Assembly (NCBI GenBank): GCA_964344935.1
Contig: CAYFPL010000005.1
Coordinates: 62,001-126,000, forward strand
Source of the DNA: GCA-2731375 sp964344935
GTDB taxonomy: Bacteria > Pseudomonadota > Alphaproteobacteria > GCA-2731375
DNA length: 64,000 nt
Reading direction: 5' to 3'
Shown: positions 18,030-27,451 of the stretch, piece by piece
How the letters are laid out: every line of letters starts with the position of its first letter
Numbering within the stretch: position 1 is the first letter of the stretch
Notes under the pieces: model-generated
What the model was told of the DNA's origin: nothing
The model's input: only the letters and a program-made list of their open reading frames with translations
Database searches by the model: none
Translations under genes and position numbers: made by a program

Positions 18030-20912
18030 ATGACCATTGCGGACCTGGACGCGGCCAAGGACGCCGAACGCGTCGATCTTTCGCCCGACGTCTCCGACGA
18101 AATCAAGTACACCACCTGCTACATGTGCGCCTGCCGCTGCGGCATCAAGGTGCATCTGCGCCATGGCGAGTTGCGCTATATCGAGGGCAACCCGGAGCAT
18201 CCCGTCAACCGCGGCGTCCTCTGCGCCAAGGGTTCGGCGGGGATCATGCAACATCATTCCCCGGCCCGGCTTTCCAAACCCCTGCTGCGGGTGGGCGAGC
18301 GGGGCAAGGGCGAATTCAAGGCCATCGAATGGGACGAGGCGTTGGAACTGGCCACGTCCTGGCTGGCGCCAATCCGGGAGGATGACCCGCACAAGCTGGC
18401 CTTTTTCACCGGCCGGGATCAGAGCCAGGCCCTGACGGGCTGGTGGGCCAGCCAGTTCGGCACGCCGAACCATGCCGCCCATGGCGGTTTCTGCTCGGTC
18501 AATATGGCGGCAGGCGGCATCTATTCCATCGGCGGCGCTTTCTGGGAGTTCGGCGAGCCGGACTGGGAGCATTGCCGCTATTTCATGATGTTCGGGGTGG
18601 CGGAGGATCACGATTCGAACCCCATCAAGACCGGCCTGGCCACCCTGAAGGCGCGCGGCGCCAAGTACGTCGCCGTCAACCCGGTGCGCACCGGCTATGC
18701 CGCCGTGGCCGATCAATGGCTGGGCATCACGCCGGGCAGCGACGGCCTGTTCGTCCTGGCCCTGGTGCACGAACTGCTGCGCGCGGGCAAGGTGGATTTG
18801 GATTATCTGGTCCGCTACACCAACGCGCCCTGGCTGGTGATCGAGGATCCCGATGGTGATGAAGACGGCCTGTTCGCCCGCGACGGGAATGGCAATCCGC
18901 TTTGTTGGGACAGCGCGGCCGGCGCGGCGGTCAATGCCCTTGACCCCGATATCGCACCCAGCCTGAAGGGGCGCGTCAGCCTCGCCGATGGGCGCAGCGC
19001 CGTGCCGGTGTTCCACCTCTTGGCGGAACGTTATCTGGACGGCCAGTACGGCCCCGATGCGGTGGCGGCGCAGACCGGCCTTTCGGCGGCGGAAATCCGT
19101 AAGGTGGCCGCCGAACTGGCCCATGCCGCGTTCGAAGAAGAGGTGGTGATCGAGCAGCCCTGGACCGATTGGGCCGGGCGCCGACACGAGCGCATGATCG
19201 GCCGCCCGGTGGCCATCCACGCCATGCGGGGCATTTCGGCCCATGCCAACGGCTTTCAAACCTGCCGCGCCCTACATCTGTTGCAGATGCTGCTCGGCAG
19301 CGTCGATGTGCCCGGCGGCTTCCGCTACAAACCGCCGTTTCCAAAGCCCGCACCCCCCGGTCTGAAGCCCGCCGGCAAGCCCGGCGAAGTGGTGCCCGGC
19401 CAGCCCCTGGGCGGCCCGCCGCTGGGCTTCCCGCAAGGACCAGGCGATTTATTGGTGGAGGCCGACGGCAGCCCCTGCCGCATCGACCATGCCTTTAGCT
19501 GGGAGGCGCCGATTTCGGCCCACGGCATGATGCACACGGTGATCGCCAACGCTCACCGCGGCGATCCTTATCCCATCGATACCTTGTTCCTTTACATGGC
19601 CAACATGGCCTGGAACTCGTCCATGAACACGGCCGAGACCATGGCCATGCTGACGGACAAGGATGAAGACGGGAACTACAAGATTCCCCACTTCATCTAT
19701 GCCGACGCCTTCTTTTCCGAAACCGTGGCCTATGCGGACCTGGTCCTGCCCGATACCACCTATCTGGAACGCTGGGACTGCGTTTCCCTGCTGGACAGGC
19801 CCATCTCCACCGCCGAGGGGCCGGCCGATGCGATCAGACAGCCGGTGCTGGAAACCCTGCGCGATGTGCGCCCGTTCCAGGACGTGCTGCTGGATTTGGG
19901 CGCCCGCCTGGGCCTGCCGGGCCTGGTGGACGAGGCTGGCCAGCCCCGTTATCCCGGCGGCTATCCCGACTATCTGGTTAATCATGAACGGGCGCCGGGC
20001 ATCGGTTCGCTCGCCGGCTGGCGCGGCGCCAATGGCACGGAACAGGGCACCGGCGCACCCAACCCGGATCAATTGCAGGCCTATATCGACAATCAATGTT
20101 TCTGGCATGACGAAATTCCGCCCGCGGCCCGCTATTTCAAGCACGGCAACCGGGCCTATCTGGATTACGCGGTGCGTATGGGTTTCATCGGCCATGCCGA
20201 CCCCATCGTCCTGCAGCTTTATGCCGAGCCGCTGCAGCGTTTCCGCCTGGCGGCCCGGGGCGTGGGCGAGGTGCAACCCCCCGATAGCCAGCGCAAACGC
20301 ATCGAGCATTTCTTCGATCCCCTGCCCATTTGGTATCCGCCCAGCGCGGTGGACGGCACGGCGGTGGAGGATTATCCCCTGCACGCCATCAGCCAGCGGC
20401 CGGCAGCCATGTACCATTCGTGGGGCAGCCAAAACGCCTGGCTGCGGCAAATTCATACGTCCAACCGCCTGTATATTTCCGAAGATCTGGCCCGCGAACA
20501 CGGTATCGACGACGACGGCTGGGTGTACCTGGACAGCCGCCACGGGCGCATCAAGGCGCAAGTTCGCATCATGGCCGGCGTCAACGAACGCACGGTGTGG
20601 ACCTGGAATGCCATCGGCAAGCGGGCCGGCGCCTGGAACCTGGCCCCGGATGCGCCGGAAGCCAAGGAAGGCTTTCTTCTAAACCATCTGATCGAGGATC
20701 TGCTGCCGCCCGACGAAACCGGCGGGCGCTATGCCAACGCCGATCCCATCACCGGCCAGGCGGCCTGGTTCGACCTCCGGGTGCGTATTTCCAAAGCCGA
20801 GGCAACGGAGGCGGCAAGCGAACCTCGCTTCGAACCGCTGCCCCTGCCCCCCGGCGTGCGGCCACGGCCCGAGATTTTGCGCTATGGCGCCCGTTTTGGG
20901 GAGGAAGGCTGA
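18030..20912 (+). CDS. soeA: Sulfite dehydrogenase (quinone), molybdopterin subunit SoeA
   Basis: 960 residues of the DMSO-reductase family. The N-terminal [4Fe-4S] motif is TTCYMCACRCGIKV (Cys 30, 33 or 35, 37) with the fourth Cys in LCAKG (65). Molybdopterin-binding segments follow (FFTGRDQSQ, AVNPVRTGYAAVAD, TYLERWD). No Tat signal peptide is seen, which agrees with SoeABC being a cytoplasmic-face enzyme that oxidises sulfite to sulfate and feeds electrons to quinone. A ferredoxin-type subunit and a DmsC-like anchor follow directly, the exact soeABC order. It could in principle be another DMSO-reductase family member, but the N-terminal motif is SoeA-like. GGGGAG precedes the ATG. Confidence 0.88.
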   Translation: MTIADLDAAKDAERVDLSPDVSDEIKYTTCYMCACRCGIKVHLRHGELRYIEGNPEHPVNRGVLCAKGSAGIMQHHSPARLSKPLLRVGERGKGEFKAIEWDEALELATSWLAPIREDDPHKLAFFTGRDQSQALTGWWASQFGTPNHAAHGGFCSVNMAAGGIYSIGGAFWEFGEPDWEHCRYFMMFGVAEDHDSNPIKTGLATLKARGAKYVAVNPVRTGYAAVADQWLGITPGSDGLFVLALVHELLRAGKVDLDYLVRYTNAPWLVIEDPDGDEDGLFARDGNGNPLCWDSAAGAAVNALDPDIAPSLKGRVSLADGRSAVPVFHLLAERYLDGQYGPDAVAAQTGLSAAEIRKVAAELAHAAFEEEVVIEQPWTDWAGRRHERMIGRPVAIHAMRGISAHANGFQTCRALHLLQMLLGSVDVPGGFRYKPPFPKPAPPGLKPAGKPGEVVPGQPLGGPPLGFPQGPGDLLVEADGSPCRIDHAFSWEAPISAHGMMHTVIANAHRGDPYPIDTLFLYMANMAWNSSMNTAETMAMLTDKDEDGNYKIPHFIYADAFFSETVAYADLVLPDTTYLERWDCVSLLDRPISTAEGPADAIRQPVLETLRDVRPFQDVLLDLGARLGLPGLVDEAGQPRYPGGYPDYLVNHERAPGIGSLAGWRGANGTEQGTGAPNPDQLQAYIDNQCFWHDEIPPAARYFKHGNRAYLDYAVRMGFIGHADPIVLQLYAEPLQRFRLAARGVGEVQPPDSQRKRIEHFFDPLPIWYPPSAVDGTAVEDYPLHAISQRPAAMYHSWGSQNAWLRQIHTSNRLYISEDLAREHGIDDDGWVYLDSRHGRIKAQVRIMAGVNERTVWTWNAIGKRAGAWNLAPDAPEAKEGFLLNHLIEDLLPPDETGGRYANADPITGQAAWFDLRVRISKAEATEAASEPRFEPLPLPPGVRPRPEILRYGARFGEEG

Positions 20913-21655
20913 TGACCTCTCTGCCCAAGACCCCAACACCAAAACGCCTGGGCCTGGCGATCGATCTGGATACCTGCGTCGGCTGCCATGCTTGCGCCGT
21001 CAACTGCAAGGAATGGAACACCGCCGGCTACCACGCCCCACTTCCCGATACCGATCCTTACGGTGGCGATGTGGACGGCGTCTGGCTAAACCGGGTGCAT
21101 GGCTACGAAGCCCGGGCCGAGGGCGGCGGCCAGGACCGCACAGTGTATTTCCCGCGCTCCTGCCTGCATTGCGAGGATGCGCCCTGTGTCACGGTCTGTC
21201 CCACCGGCGCCTCCTACAAACGCTCCGAGGACGGCATCGTGCTGGTGGAAGAGGACAAATGTATCGGCTGCAAACTCTGTTCCTGGGCCTGCCCTTATGG
21301 CGCCCGCGAGTTTGACGCGGACGGCGGGGTGATGAAGAAATGCACCCTGTGCATCGACCGCATCTATAACGAGAACCTGGCACCGGAAGAGCGCCAGCCC
21401 GCCTGCGTCAACGCCTGCCCGGCCAGGGCCCGCCACTTCGGCGACTTCAATGACCCTGAGTCGGACGTCTCCAAGCTGACGGCGGCGCGGGGCGGCGTGG
21501 CCCTGATGCCGGAACTGGGGGCCAAACCCACCAACCGCTACCTGCCGCCCCGGCCCGAAGCCAGACTCGGCGGCCTCGGCGAGGGCGCCGCCCTGGAGGA
21601 TGCCTCCGGTGCCGGCGGTTTCCTGGGCTGGATCGACAAGGTGCTCTCCCGCTAG
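20912..21655 (+). CDS. soeB: Sulfite dehydrogenase iron-sulfur subunit SoeB
   Basis: 247 residues with four cysteine clusters typical of DmsB/SoeB electron-transfer subunits: CVGCHACAVNC, CLHCEDAPCVTVCPTG, CIGCKLCSWACPYG and CTLCIDR with CVNACP. These would hold four [4Fe-4S] clusters passing electrons from the molybdenum centre to the membrane anchor. The start overlaps the soeA stop (TGATG), so translation is coupled. The C-terminus ends in a hydrophobic tail GGFLGWIDKVLSR. Confidence 0.93.
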   Translation: MTSLPKTPTPKRLGLAIDLDTCVGCHACAVNCKEWNTAGYHAPLPDTDPYGGDVDGVWLNRVHGYEARAEGGGQDRTVYFPRSCLHCEDAPCVTVCPTGASYKRSEDGIVLVEEDKCIGCKLCSWACPYGAREFDADGGVMKKCTLCIDRIYNENLAPEERQPACVNACPARARHFGDFNDPESDVSKLTAARGGVALMPELGAKPTNRYLPPRPEARLGGLGEGAALEDASGAGGFLGWIDKVLSR

Positions 21656-21671
21656 GGATTGTTGTTTCGCG

Positions 21672-22619
21672 ATGCACCCCGCTTATTCCGTCATATTCCT
21701 CACCACCGCCACGGGCGCCGGTTACGGCCTCTTGGCCCTATTGGGCATCCTTCGCGCCCTGGGGCATTTGCCCCATGACCGCGGTTTCGGCGCCACCGCC
21801 CTGGCCCTGGCCCTGGTCCTGATCACCGCCGGGTTGCTGGTTTCCACCGCCCACCTCGGCCGGCCGGAGCGGTCCTGGCGGGCCTTCAGTCAGTGGCGTT
21901 CCTCCTGGCTGTCCCGGGAAGGCGTGCTGGCGGTTTTGAGCTATGGCCCGGCCCTGCTGTTCGCCGCCGGCTGGCTGTTGTGGGACCGCAATGACGGCCT
22001 GTGGCCTCTGACCGGCTGGCTGGCGGCTTTGTTTGCCATGGCTACGGTATACAGCACCGCCATGATCTACCAATCCCTCGCTGCCATCCCCCGCTGGCAT
22101 CATCCCCTGGTGCCGCCGGTCTATCTCTCTCTGGCGCTGGCGACCGGCGCCCTTTGGCTGAACGCGGTGTTGGCGCCCTTCCACGGCGGCGGCCAGTTGG
22201 TGCCGGCCATCTGTTTCGCCGCCCTGGCCGCCGGCTGGCTGACCAAGGGCGCTTACTGGCGCGCCATCGACCGATCAAAAGGCGATAGCACCGCCGCTAC
22301 GGCGACAGGCTTGACCGGCTTCACCGCCGTCCGCCCCCTGGACCCGCCCCATGTCACCGACAATTACCTGTTGAAGGAAATGGGCTATCGCATCGCCCGC
22401 AAGCACGCTCTGAAGCTGCGCCGCCTGACCCATGTCCTGGCCTTTATCGTGCCACTGGCTTTGATCATCCTTCAGGCCGCTACGACAGGCCCGTTGTCCA
22501 TGGTCGCCGCTGCCCTGGCAGCCGTCTCCGTCAGTTTCGGTGTCGTCATCGAACGCTGGCTGTTCTTCGCCGAGGCACAGCACAAGGTGATGCTGTATTA
22601 CGGGGCGGACCGCATCTAG
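21672..22619 (+). CDS. soeC: Sulfite dehydrogenase membrane anchor SoeC (DmsC family)
   Basis: 315 residues with about eight membrane helices and the DmsC-family start MHPAYSVIFLTTATGAGYG. Other landmarks are STAHLGRPERSWRAFSQWRS and SREGVLAVLS, which are conserved in NrfD/DmsC-like quinone-reactive anchors. It would anchor SoeAB on the inner membrane and hand electrons to quinone. It lies 16 bases after soeB, the third gene of the operon. Confidence 0.9.
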   Translation: MHPAYSVIFLTTATGAGYGLLALLGILRALGHLPHDRGFGATALALALVLITAGLLVSTAHLGRPERSWRAFSQWRSSWLSREGVLAVLSYGPALLFAAGWLLWDRNDGLWPLTGWLAALFAMATVYSTAMIYQSLAAIPRWHHPLVPPVYLSLALATGALWLNAVLAPFHGGGQLVPAICFAALAAGWLTKGAYWRAIDRSKGDSTAATATGLTGFTAVRPLDPPHVTDNYLLKEMGYRIARKHALKLRRLTHVLAFIVPLALIILQAATTGPLSMVAAALAAVSVSFGVVIERWLFFAEAQHKVMLYYGADRI

Positions 22620-22661
22620 AACCTTGCCGCGAGGCGCGGGCGTTCACATATGAAAAACCAG

Positions 22662-22681
22662 GCCGCCGCTTCGGAGGCGGC
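22662..22681 (+). other. GC-rich hairpin with TTCG tetraloop after soeC
   Basis: GCCGCC (22662-22667) pairs with GGCGGC (22676-22681); an inner C-G pair closes a TTCG loop, giving a very stable hairpin. There is no T run after it, so it is not a standard intrinsic terminator. It lies just upstream of the lipoprotein start and may stabilise the soe mRNA 3' end or affect translation of the next gene. Confidence 0.4.
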
Positions 22682-22697
22682 GCAGGGGATTGAAAGA

Positions 22698-23789
22698 ATG
22701 CCACGCATTGCGATCTTGGCGGCATTGGCCGGCGCGGCCATAATGGCCGCAACCGGTTGCAGCTTAATGGGAGAGACGCGCGCGGTGACTGCCAGCAAAC
22801 CGGCCCATCACAGGGATGACGGAGGCTTCCGCAATCCCCCCGGCAGCCCGGTGCGGGATTTCAGCCAGGGTGTCTTCGCCTCCTTTATCTGGGGCCGCCT
22901 GACCGACGACCAGGTGCATAACCCACCCGAAACCGTGATGTTGGCGGCTGCGACGGCCCGCAACGGCCTCGACGGCGCCGCCAATCCGTCCGTGACCTGG
23001 CTGGGCCATGCCGCCTTCCTGATCCGCATCGATGGCAAGACCATCCTGACCGACCCCTATTTGGGTAATAATGCCGGGCCGCTTGGATTTGGTCCGAAAC
23101 GGTTTGCGCCGCCCCCCTTGTCGGTCGAGGATCTGCCGCCCATCGATTTCCTGCTCTTGAGCCATAACCACTACGACCACATGGACCGGCCCACCCTGGC
23201 GGCCTTGCCCGGCAAGGAAACCATGACCGTTCTGGTACCCCTGGGCCTCGGCCGGGCTTTTCTGGCCATGGGCTACAGAAACGTCGTGGAACTGGATTGG
23301 TGGCAGGGACACACCGCCGGCAGCCTGACCATACAGGCCACGCCAGCGGTGCATTTCTCTGGCCGCGGTCTGTTCGACCGCAACCGGACCCTCTGGGCCA
23401 GCTTCGCCATTCATGGCCGGGACGGCAAACTCTGGTTCTCCGGCGATACCGCGCCCGGCGCGGTGTTCGAGGAGATCGGCCAGCGGGCCGGGCCCTTCGA
23501 TCTGGCCATGGTGGGGATCGGCGCTTACGAGCCCCGGGCCATCATGAAGTCCTCCCACGCCACGCCCGAAGAGGCCATCGGCATCGTCCAGGCCGTGGGC
23601 GCGACCAAGGCCATCGGCATGCATTGGGGCACCGTGAAGCTGACCCCGGAAGATCCCTTCGAGGCCGCCCCCCGCTTCAAGGCCGCCGCCGAGGCCGCCG
23701 GCTACGGCGCCGAGAATGCCTGGATCATGAAAATCGGCGAAACCCGCAACCTCGACCCCAACCGCCGCACCGCCGCTGCCGCGGAATAG
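22698..23789 (+). CDS. NAPE-PLD-like MBL-fold metallo-hydrolase, probable lipoprotein
   Basis: About 363 residues. An N-terminal lipoprotein-like signal (AALAGAAIMAATGC) is followed by a metallo-beta-lactamase fold of the NAPE-PLD/UlaG type: VTWLGHAAFLIRIDGKTILT, the metal motif LSHNHYDHMD, FSGDTAPG, and the C-terminal IGMHWGTVKLTPEDPFEAAP that is characteristic of NAPE-PLD-like enzymes. A phosphodiesterase acting on N-acyl-phosphatidylethanolamine or a related lipid is likely but not proven. The ATG at 22698 is chosen because it starts the signal sequence; 22650 is an upstream alternative. Confidence 0.85.
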   Translation: MPRIAILAALAGAAIMAATGCSLMGETRAVTASKPAHHRDDGGFRNPPGSPVRDFSQGVFASFIWGRLTDDQVHNPPETVMLAAATARNGLDGAANPSVTWLGHAAFLIRIDGKTILTDPYLGNNAGPLGFGPKRFAPPPLSVEDLPPIDFLLLSHNHYDHMDRPTLAALPGKETMTVLVPLGLGRAFLAMGYRNVVELDWWQGHTAGSLTIQATPAVHFSGRGLFDRNRTLWASFAIHGRDGKLWFSGDTAPGAVFEEIGQRAGPFDLAMVGIGAYEPRAIMKSSHATPEEAIGIVQAVGATKAIGMHWGTVKLTPEDPFEAAPRFKAAAEAAGYGAENAWIMKIGETRNLDPNRRTAAAAE

Positions 23790-23824
23790 ATCGCCGCAAG
23801 GGTCCCTGTCACTGCAGGTCGGTG

Positions 23825-25618
23825 TTAGCGCCGCCGGCGGTGCTTGATGATGAAGGGCTCGTCGCCACTGGATGATTTGCGCAGCAGGTGTACGGCGCGT
23901 TTCTTGATTTCCTCGATTTGAAGGGCGCCGTGGGCGGTGATGATGGTCATGCCGGCGGTGTATTCCTGACCGTCGATCATGGCGCGGTAGAGGCCGTCGT
24001 ATTTGATAATGAACGAAAGTTTATGCTCGCCGCTGATATCTGTGGGTGCCGCATCGGGCTGCTTCTGATCCGGTGCGACCGCCGCGACTTTCGGCGGGGT
24101 TGGTTTCGGCGCGGCTTTTCTAGGCTGCGTCCGAACCGTCCGTTTCGGCTTCACCGGCTCGGCGGCCTTGGTTTGTCTTGCAGGCTTCGGTGACGAGGCG
24201 GCCTGCCTTTGCGGCGTCTTGGCCGCAGGTTTTGTCGCCGCCTTGGCGACAGTCGTCGCGGCCGTCTTGGTTGTTGCGGCCGGCGGTTTGGCCTTGGCGA
24301 CTGGCTTCGCCGCCTTGGCCTTCTTCATGGAGATCACTTTATGGGGTGCTGCTTTTGGTTTGGCGGCGGCAACTTTCTTCACCGGCTTGGGGCTTGCCGA
24401 GGGTGCGGCCTTGGACGGCTTGGCTTTCGGCGGCTTCGCCTTGGGCCGGGGCTTTTTCACGGATGGGGGTGGCGACTTGGCTCTTGCGGTCACGGCGGCC
24501 AGCTTGGCCGGCGCAGTCCGGAAATACGCCGATTGATAGGGCACAATGGTCACATGCCGGCGGACCGGATCCCATTCGTAAGACAGGTTGTAGTCGTGCA
24601 GCAGCATATTGAAGGCGCCCTGGGCCGGCATGCCGACAAAACTAAATGTGACGAAACCCTCCACGTCCCGGCGAAAAGAGACCGTCATTTGACTGGCCCT
24701 GAGGACAACCGCCATAACGTCCCGGATATCCGTATCATCCGCCTCGAAACGCAGCCGCTGCCCCGCCAGCCAGGGCAAGTCAGGCTCCTCGGCATCGGAA
24801 TCCCTGATGCCACCGCCCTGTTGTTTGATCGTTGCCAGGTGGCTCTTGCTAAAATTCAACAAGGCCTCGGCGGCGGCGATGCGCACATGGCCGAATACTG
24901 TCGCCCCTGACGGCAAGGCTTCCAGGAAATGCCCGGAATCGCCAAGGGTCTTTTGCAGGGCGGCGACGGTCTTGGTGCTGGGCTTGCCAATCTGGCCCAG
25001 GGCATAAGCTGCCTCGAACCGGGTCTCGGGCATGGGGTCGGACAGGGCGGCAACCAGGGCCGGCGCCGCTTTGGCCACCGAATCTCCCATGAAGCCCACG
25101 GCCCGCGCGGCAGCGGCGCGCAGGCGGGAATCCGGCGAACGCAGGGCGATGAGCAGATCGTTCAGGGCGGGCAGTGACGTGGGCCCCAGATCCGCCAGGG
25201 CGGCGGCGGCGGCCAGGGCGACGGCGCGGTAGCGCACACCACCGCCCTCCAACGCCTCTATGTGATAGCTGCCGTCCGCCAGGGCCCGGCCCAGGTCTGG
25301 CACCGCATCCGCGGCCAGTTCACCCAGGCGCGCCAGTTCCCGGGCCGCGGCGATACGTACATCTGGTTCCTCGTCCACCAGCCGTTCGGCGATCATCGGC
25401 ACCGCGATCAGGACCTCCTCGTCGTCCTCAAGCTGCACCAGCGCCTCGATGGCGGCAATGCGAACGCCGCTCTTGCTATTTGACAGGTTGGCGGCCTGGG
25501 CTTCGAATGCCGCCGAGCGGGTCTGAGACCAAGCCGGAGAAACCAGCAGAGCGCACGCCACCGCCGGCCCCAGAACACGCCGTAAAGCCGTCGCCATGCA
25601 TGATGCCAAAGTCATCAT
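23825..25618 (-). CDS. Secreted HEAT-repeat / secretin-N (STN-like) / K-A-P linker / MshK-PilP-like fusion protein
   Basis: 597 residues. After a signal peptide (ending near SPAWSQ) come HEAT repeats (about 45-255, e.g. SPDSRLRAAAARAVGFMGDS). A domain at about 286-362 resembles the short secretin/TonB N-terminal fold (DIRDVMAVVLRAS, VTFSFVGMPAQGAFNMLL). A lysine/alanine/proline-rich linker of about 175 residues follows, then a short C-terminal beta domain (FIIKYDGLYRAMIDGQEYTA) like MSHA-pilus MshK or PilP/GspC proteins. The parts suggest a periplasm-spanning assembly factor for the adjacent pilus. It follows the FHA gene on the same strand by 19 bases. I know of no named protein with this order. 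Confidence 0.72.
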   Translation of the reverse strand: MMTLASCMATALRRVLGPAVACALLVSPAWSQTRSAAFEAQAANLSNSKSGVRIAAIEALVQLEDDEEVLIAVPMIAERLVDEEPDVRIAAARELARLGELAADAVPDLGRALADGSYHIEALEGGGVRYRAVALAAAAALADLGPTSLPALNDLLIALRSPDSRLRAAAARAVGFMGDSVAKAAPALVAALSDPMPETRFEAAYALGQIGKPSTKTVAALQKTLGDSGHFLEALPSGATVFGHVRIAAAEALLNFSKSHLATIKQQGGGIRDSDAEEPDLPWLAGQRLRFEADDTDIRDVMAVVLRASQMTVSFRRDVEGFVTFSFVGMPAQGAFNMLLHDYNLSYEWDPVRRHVTIVPYQSAYFRTAPAKLAAVTARAKSPPPSVKKPRPKAKPPKAKPSKAAPSASPKPVKKVAAAKPKAAPHKVISMKKAKAAKPVAKAKPPAATTKTAATTVAKAATKPAAKTPQRQAASSPKPARQTKAAEPVKPKRTVRTQPRKAAPKPTPPKVAAVAPDQKQPDAAPTDISGEHKLSFIIKYDGLYRAMIDGQEYTAGMTIITAHGALQIEEIKKRAVHLLRKSSSGDEPFIIKHRRRR

Positions 25619-25637
25619 CTTTCAGCCGCCTATGCCT

Positions 25638-27311
25638 TCAGCCGCCAACATCCCTGAATTGAAACCCATGACCACAGGCGTTCAACTTGGCGCCGTCGAT
25701 GATCGCCACCGGGCGCAGGACCTGTGCGCCGTCAAGACTAACCTCGCCGCCGCCCGGCGCCAAGACGTATCCGGCCGCCGTGCGCTCGATGCGGGCTACG
25801 GCGGCTTGGCCGGGGGCAGACGACAAAGGTACAGCGTGTTGGTCGCCGGCGCCGATGGTGACGCCGCCTTGAGCAAAAACCCAGCGGCTGGCGCAATCCC
25901 GGTCCATGCCGGGCCAATTGGCGCGCAACTGCGCCTGTGAGGTTTCCGTGAAATGGCCGGTCGCGACCTGGATCAGCAGATCCATGCTGCCGCCGAACAG
26001 AGTGAGAGAGAGCCGGCAATCGCCCTTCTCGGGCGGCTGCAGGACACCGCCCAGGGACAGTGTCATGCCCTTGTCCAAGCGGTCCAGCGGTGTCGGCTGA
26101 TTGGCGGTGAGCGGCTGGTCGTCCAGAAAACTGCCGTTGGCGCTGCCCAGATCAGTGACTGTCAGGTTCCCACCGCGCCGGTCGATGCGTAGCTGCTTTG
26201 GAATGCGCGAAATAGTGCGGCAGCCAAGCTTCATGCCGACCGCGCCATCCCCAGGATCACGTCCGATCATCAGGCTGTCGCCATGATAGAGATAGATATC
26301 TCCGGCCTCGCCCTGGATCTGCAGGCCGGCGGTGACCCAGGCGTTAGCGAAAATTTCTTCCCGCAGCGCGCCGAGAGTCTCCAGCGGTCCTTCCAGGCCG
26401 CTCAATCCCTGAATCGCGTCGTTGCTCAAGACCCGGTCAATTTCACAGGCCGCCAGATAGGGTTCGCCCAGTTCAAGGCAGCGCCGGGCCGCCGCCTCGC
26501 ACTGCGTCATAGCATCCAAGGCGGCCCGCAGATCGGCGACGTCGCCGGGACTGACCGCCGCCCGGCCCACGGGCAGGGGCACATTGACCAAGGTGGCATC
26601 GTCGTCGGCCGTATCGGCCTGTGCGGGGGGCGTTGGGCTGAGCGTAGGTGCGGGCGGTTCCGTTGCCACCGGATCCATATTCATCAAGGTCGCATCATCG
26701 GGTTCCGCGGCAGGCTGTGCGGCAGGCTGTGCCGCAGGTTCTTCGGCCATATCCGTCAAGGCCATAACCGTGGCGTCGGCACCGTCATCTTCTTCTTCGA
26801 CAATCGGCTCCGCATCCCAACCGGAGGTGTCGCCCGCTTGCTTAGCATCTTCGATGGCTGCCAGCCCCTGGCGTTGCGCCGCAAGCGCATAGATCGACAC
26901 GGCGTTGCCGGATTGGGCGGCGTTGGCATTGTCGATTTTGCGAAATTCCAGGCCCGGGACCTGCCGAACCTTGGTATGGACTGCTTCGGTCAGAAAAACT
27001 GTTTCGCCGCCGCCGGCCAATCCGTGTTCGGCCAGGCGTGAGGCGGCCTCGGTCCTGCCATCGCCATCAATGCCAATTCCGACACCCAATAACCCTTCTT
27101 CCGTGCGCGCGAGCCAATCCGCCAGGGCCGCGGCGGCCTGGATACAATGGCCCACATCTGCGAACTCTGAGACTGCCGATCGGGAAGCCGGGTGAAAAGC
27201 GCCACCCATGCGGGATGTGATGGAATGGGCGATGGCCAGGTCGTTCTCCAAATCGCGCCTTTGCCGAGGCTCGAAAATCACCACCATTGTCGTTATTTTG
27301 GCCTGCGACAT
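25638..27311 (-). CDS. Degenerate cyclase-like domain plus FHA domain protein
   Basis: 557 residues, cytosolic. Residues about 1-150 resemble a class III cyclase domain (TTMVVIFEPRQRRDLENDLA, GIGIDGDG, RLAEHGLAGGGETVFLTEAV) without the full catalytic set. An acidic linker holds three similar sites, ADATVM (T181), DDATLM (T208) and DDATLV (T240). Residues about 337-425 form an FHA domain (SLMIGRDPG, DLGSANGSFLDDQPL), but the usual SxxH is changed to SRIPK. The C-terminal 80 residues look like a second, degenerate FHA domain. AAGGAGG precedes the ATG. The divergent prepilin genes suggest it regulates the pilus. Confidence 0.72.
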   Translation of the reverse strand: MSQAKITTMVVIFEPRQRRDLENDLAIAHSITSRMGGAFHPASRSAVSEFADVGHCIQAAAALADWLARTEEGLLGVGIGIDGDGRTEAASRLAEHGLAGGGETVFLTEAVHTKVRQVPGLEFRKIDNANAAQSGNAVSIYALAAQRQGLAAIEDAKQAGDTSGWDAEPIVEEEDDGADATVMALTDMAEEPAAQPAAQPAAEPDDATLMNMDPVATEPPAPTLSPTPPAQADTADDDATLVNVPLPVGRAAVSPGDVADLRAALDAMTQCEAAARRCLELGEPYLAACEIDRVLSNDAIQGLSGLEGPLETLGALREEIFANAWVTAGLQIQGEAGDIYLYHGDSLMIGRDPGDGAVGMKLGCRTISRIPKQLRIDRRGGNLTVTDLGSANGSFLDDQPLTANQPTPLDRLDKGMTLSLGGVLQPPEKGDCRLSLTLFGGSMDLLIQVATGHFTETSQAQLRANWPGMDRDCASRWVFAQGGVTIGAGDQHAVPLSSAPGQAAVARIERTAAGYVLAPGGGEVSLDGAQVLRPVAIIDGAKLNACGHGFQFRDVGG

Positions 27312-27451
27312 CTACCCGCGCCTCCTTGGCGCAGTCTAAGGACTATTACAATGGCGTACAATCGCGCAGGGCGTAAGTCACGTGCAACAGTTGAAAACGT
27401 GCTAAACTAAACCGGTAGGGATCCTCAAGATGCCGACGGCAAGGATGGAAT

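Noticed and set aside
22662..22681. Intrinsic terminator after soeC
   Set aside because: The hairpin is strong but is not followed by a T run, so it is listed only as a hairpin of unknown role.
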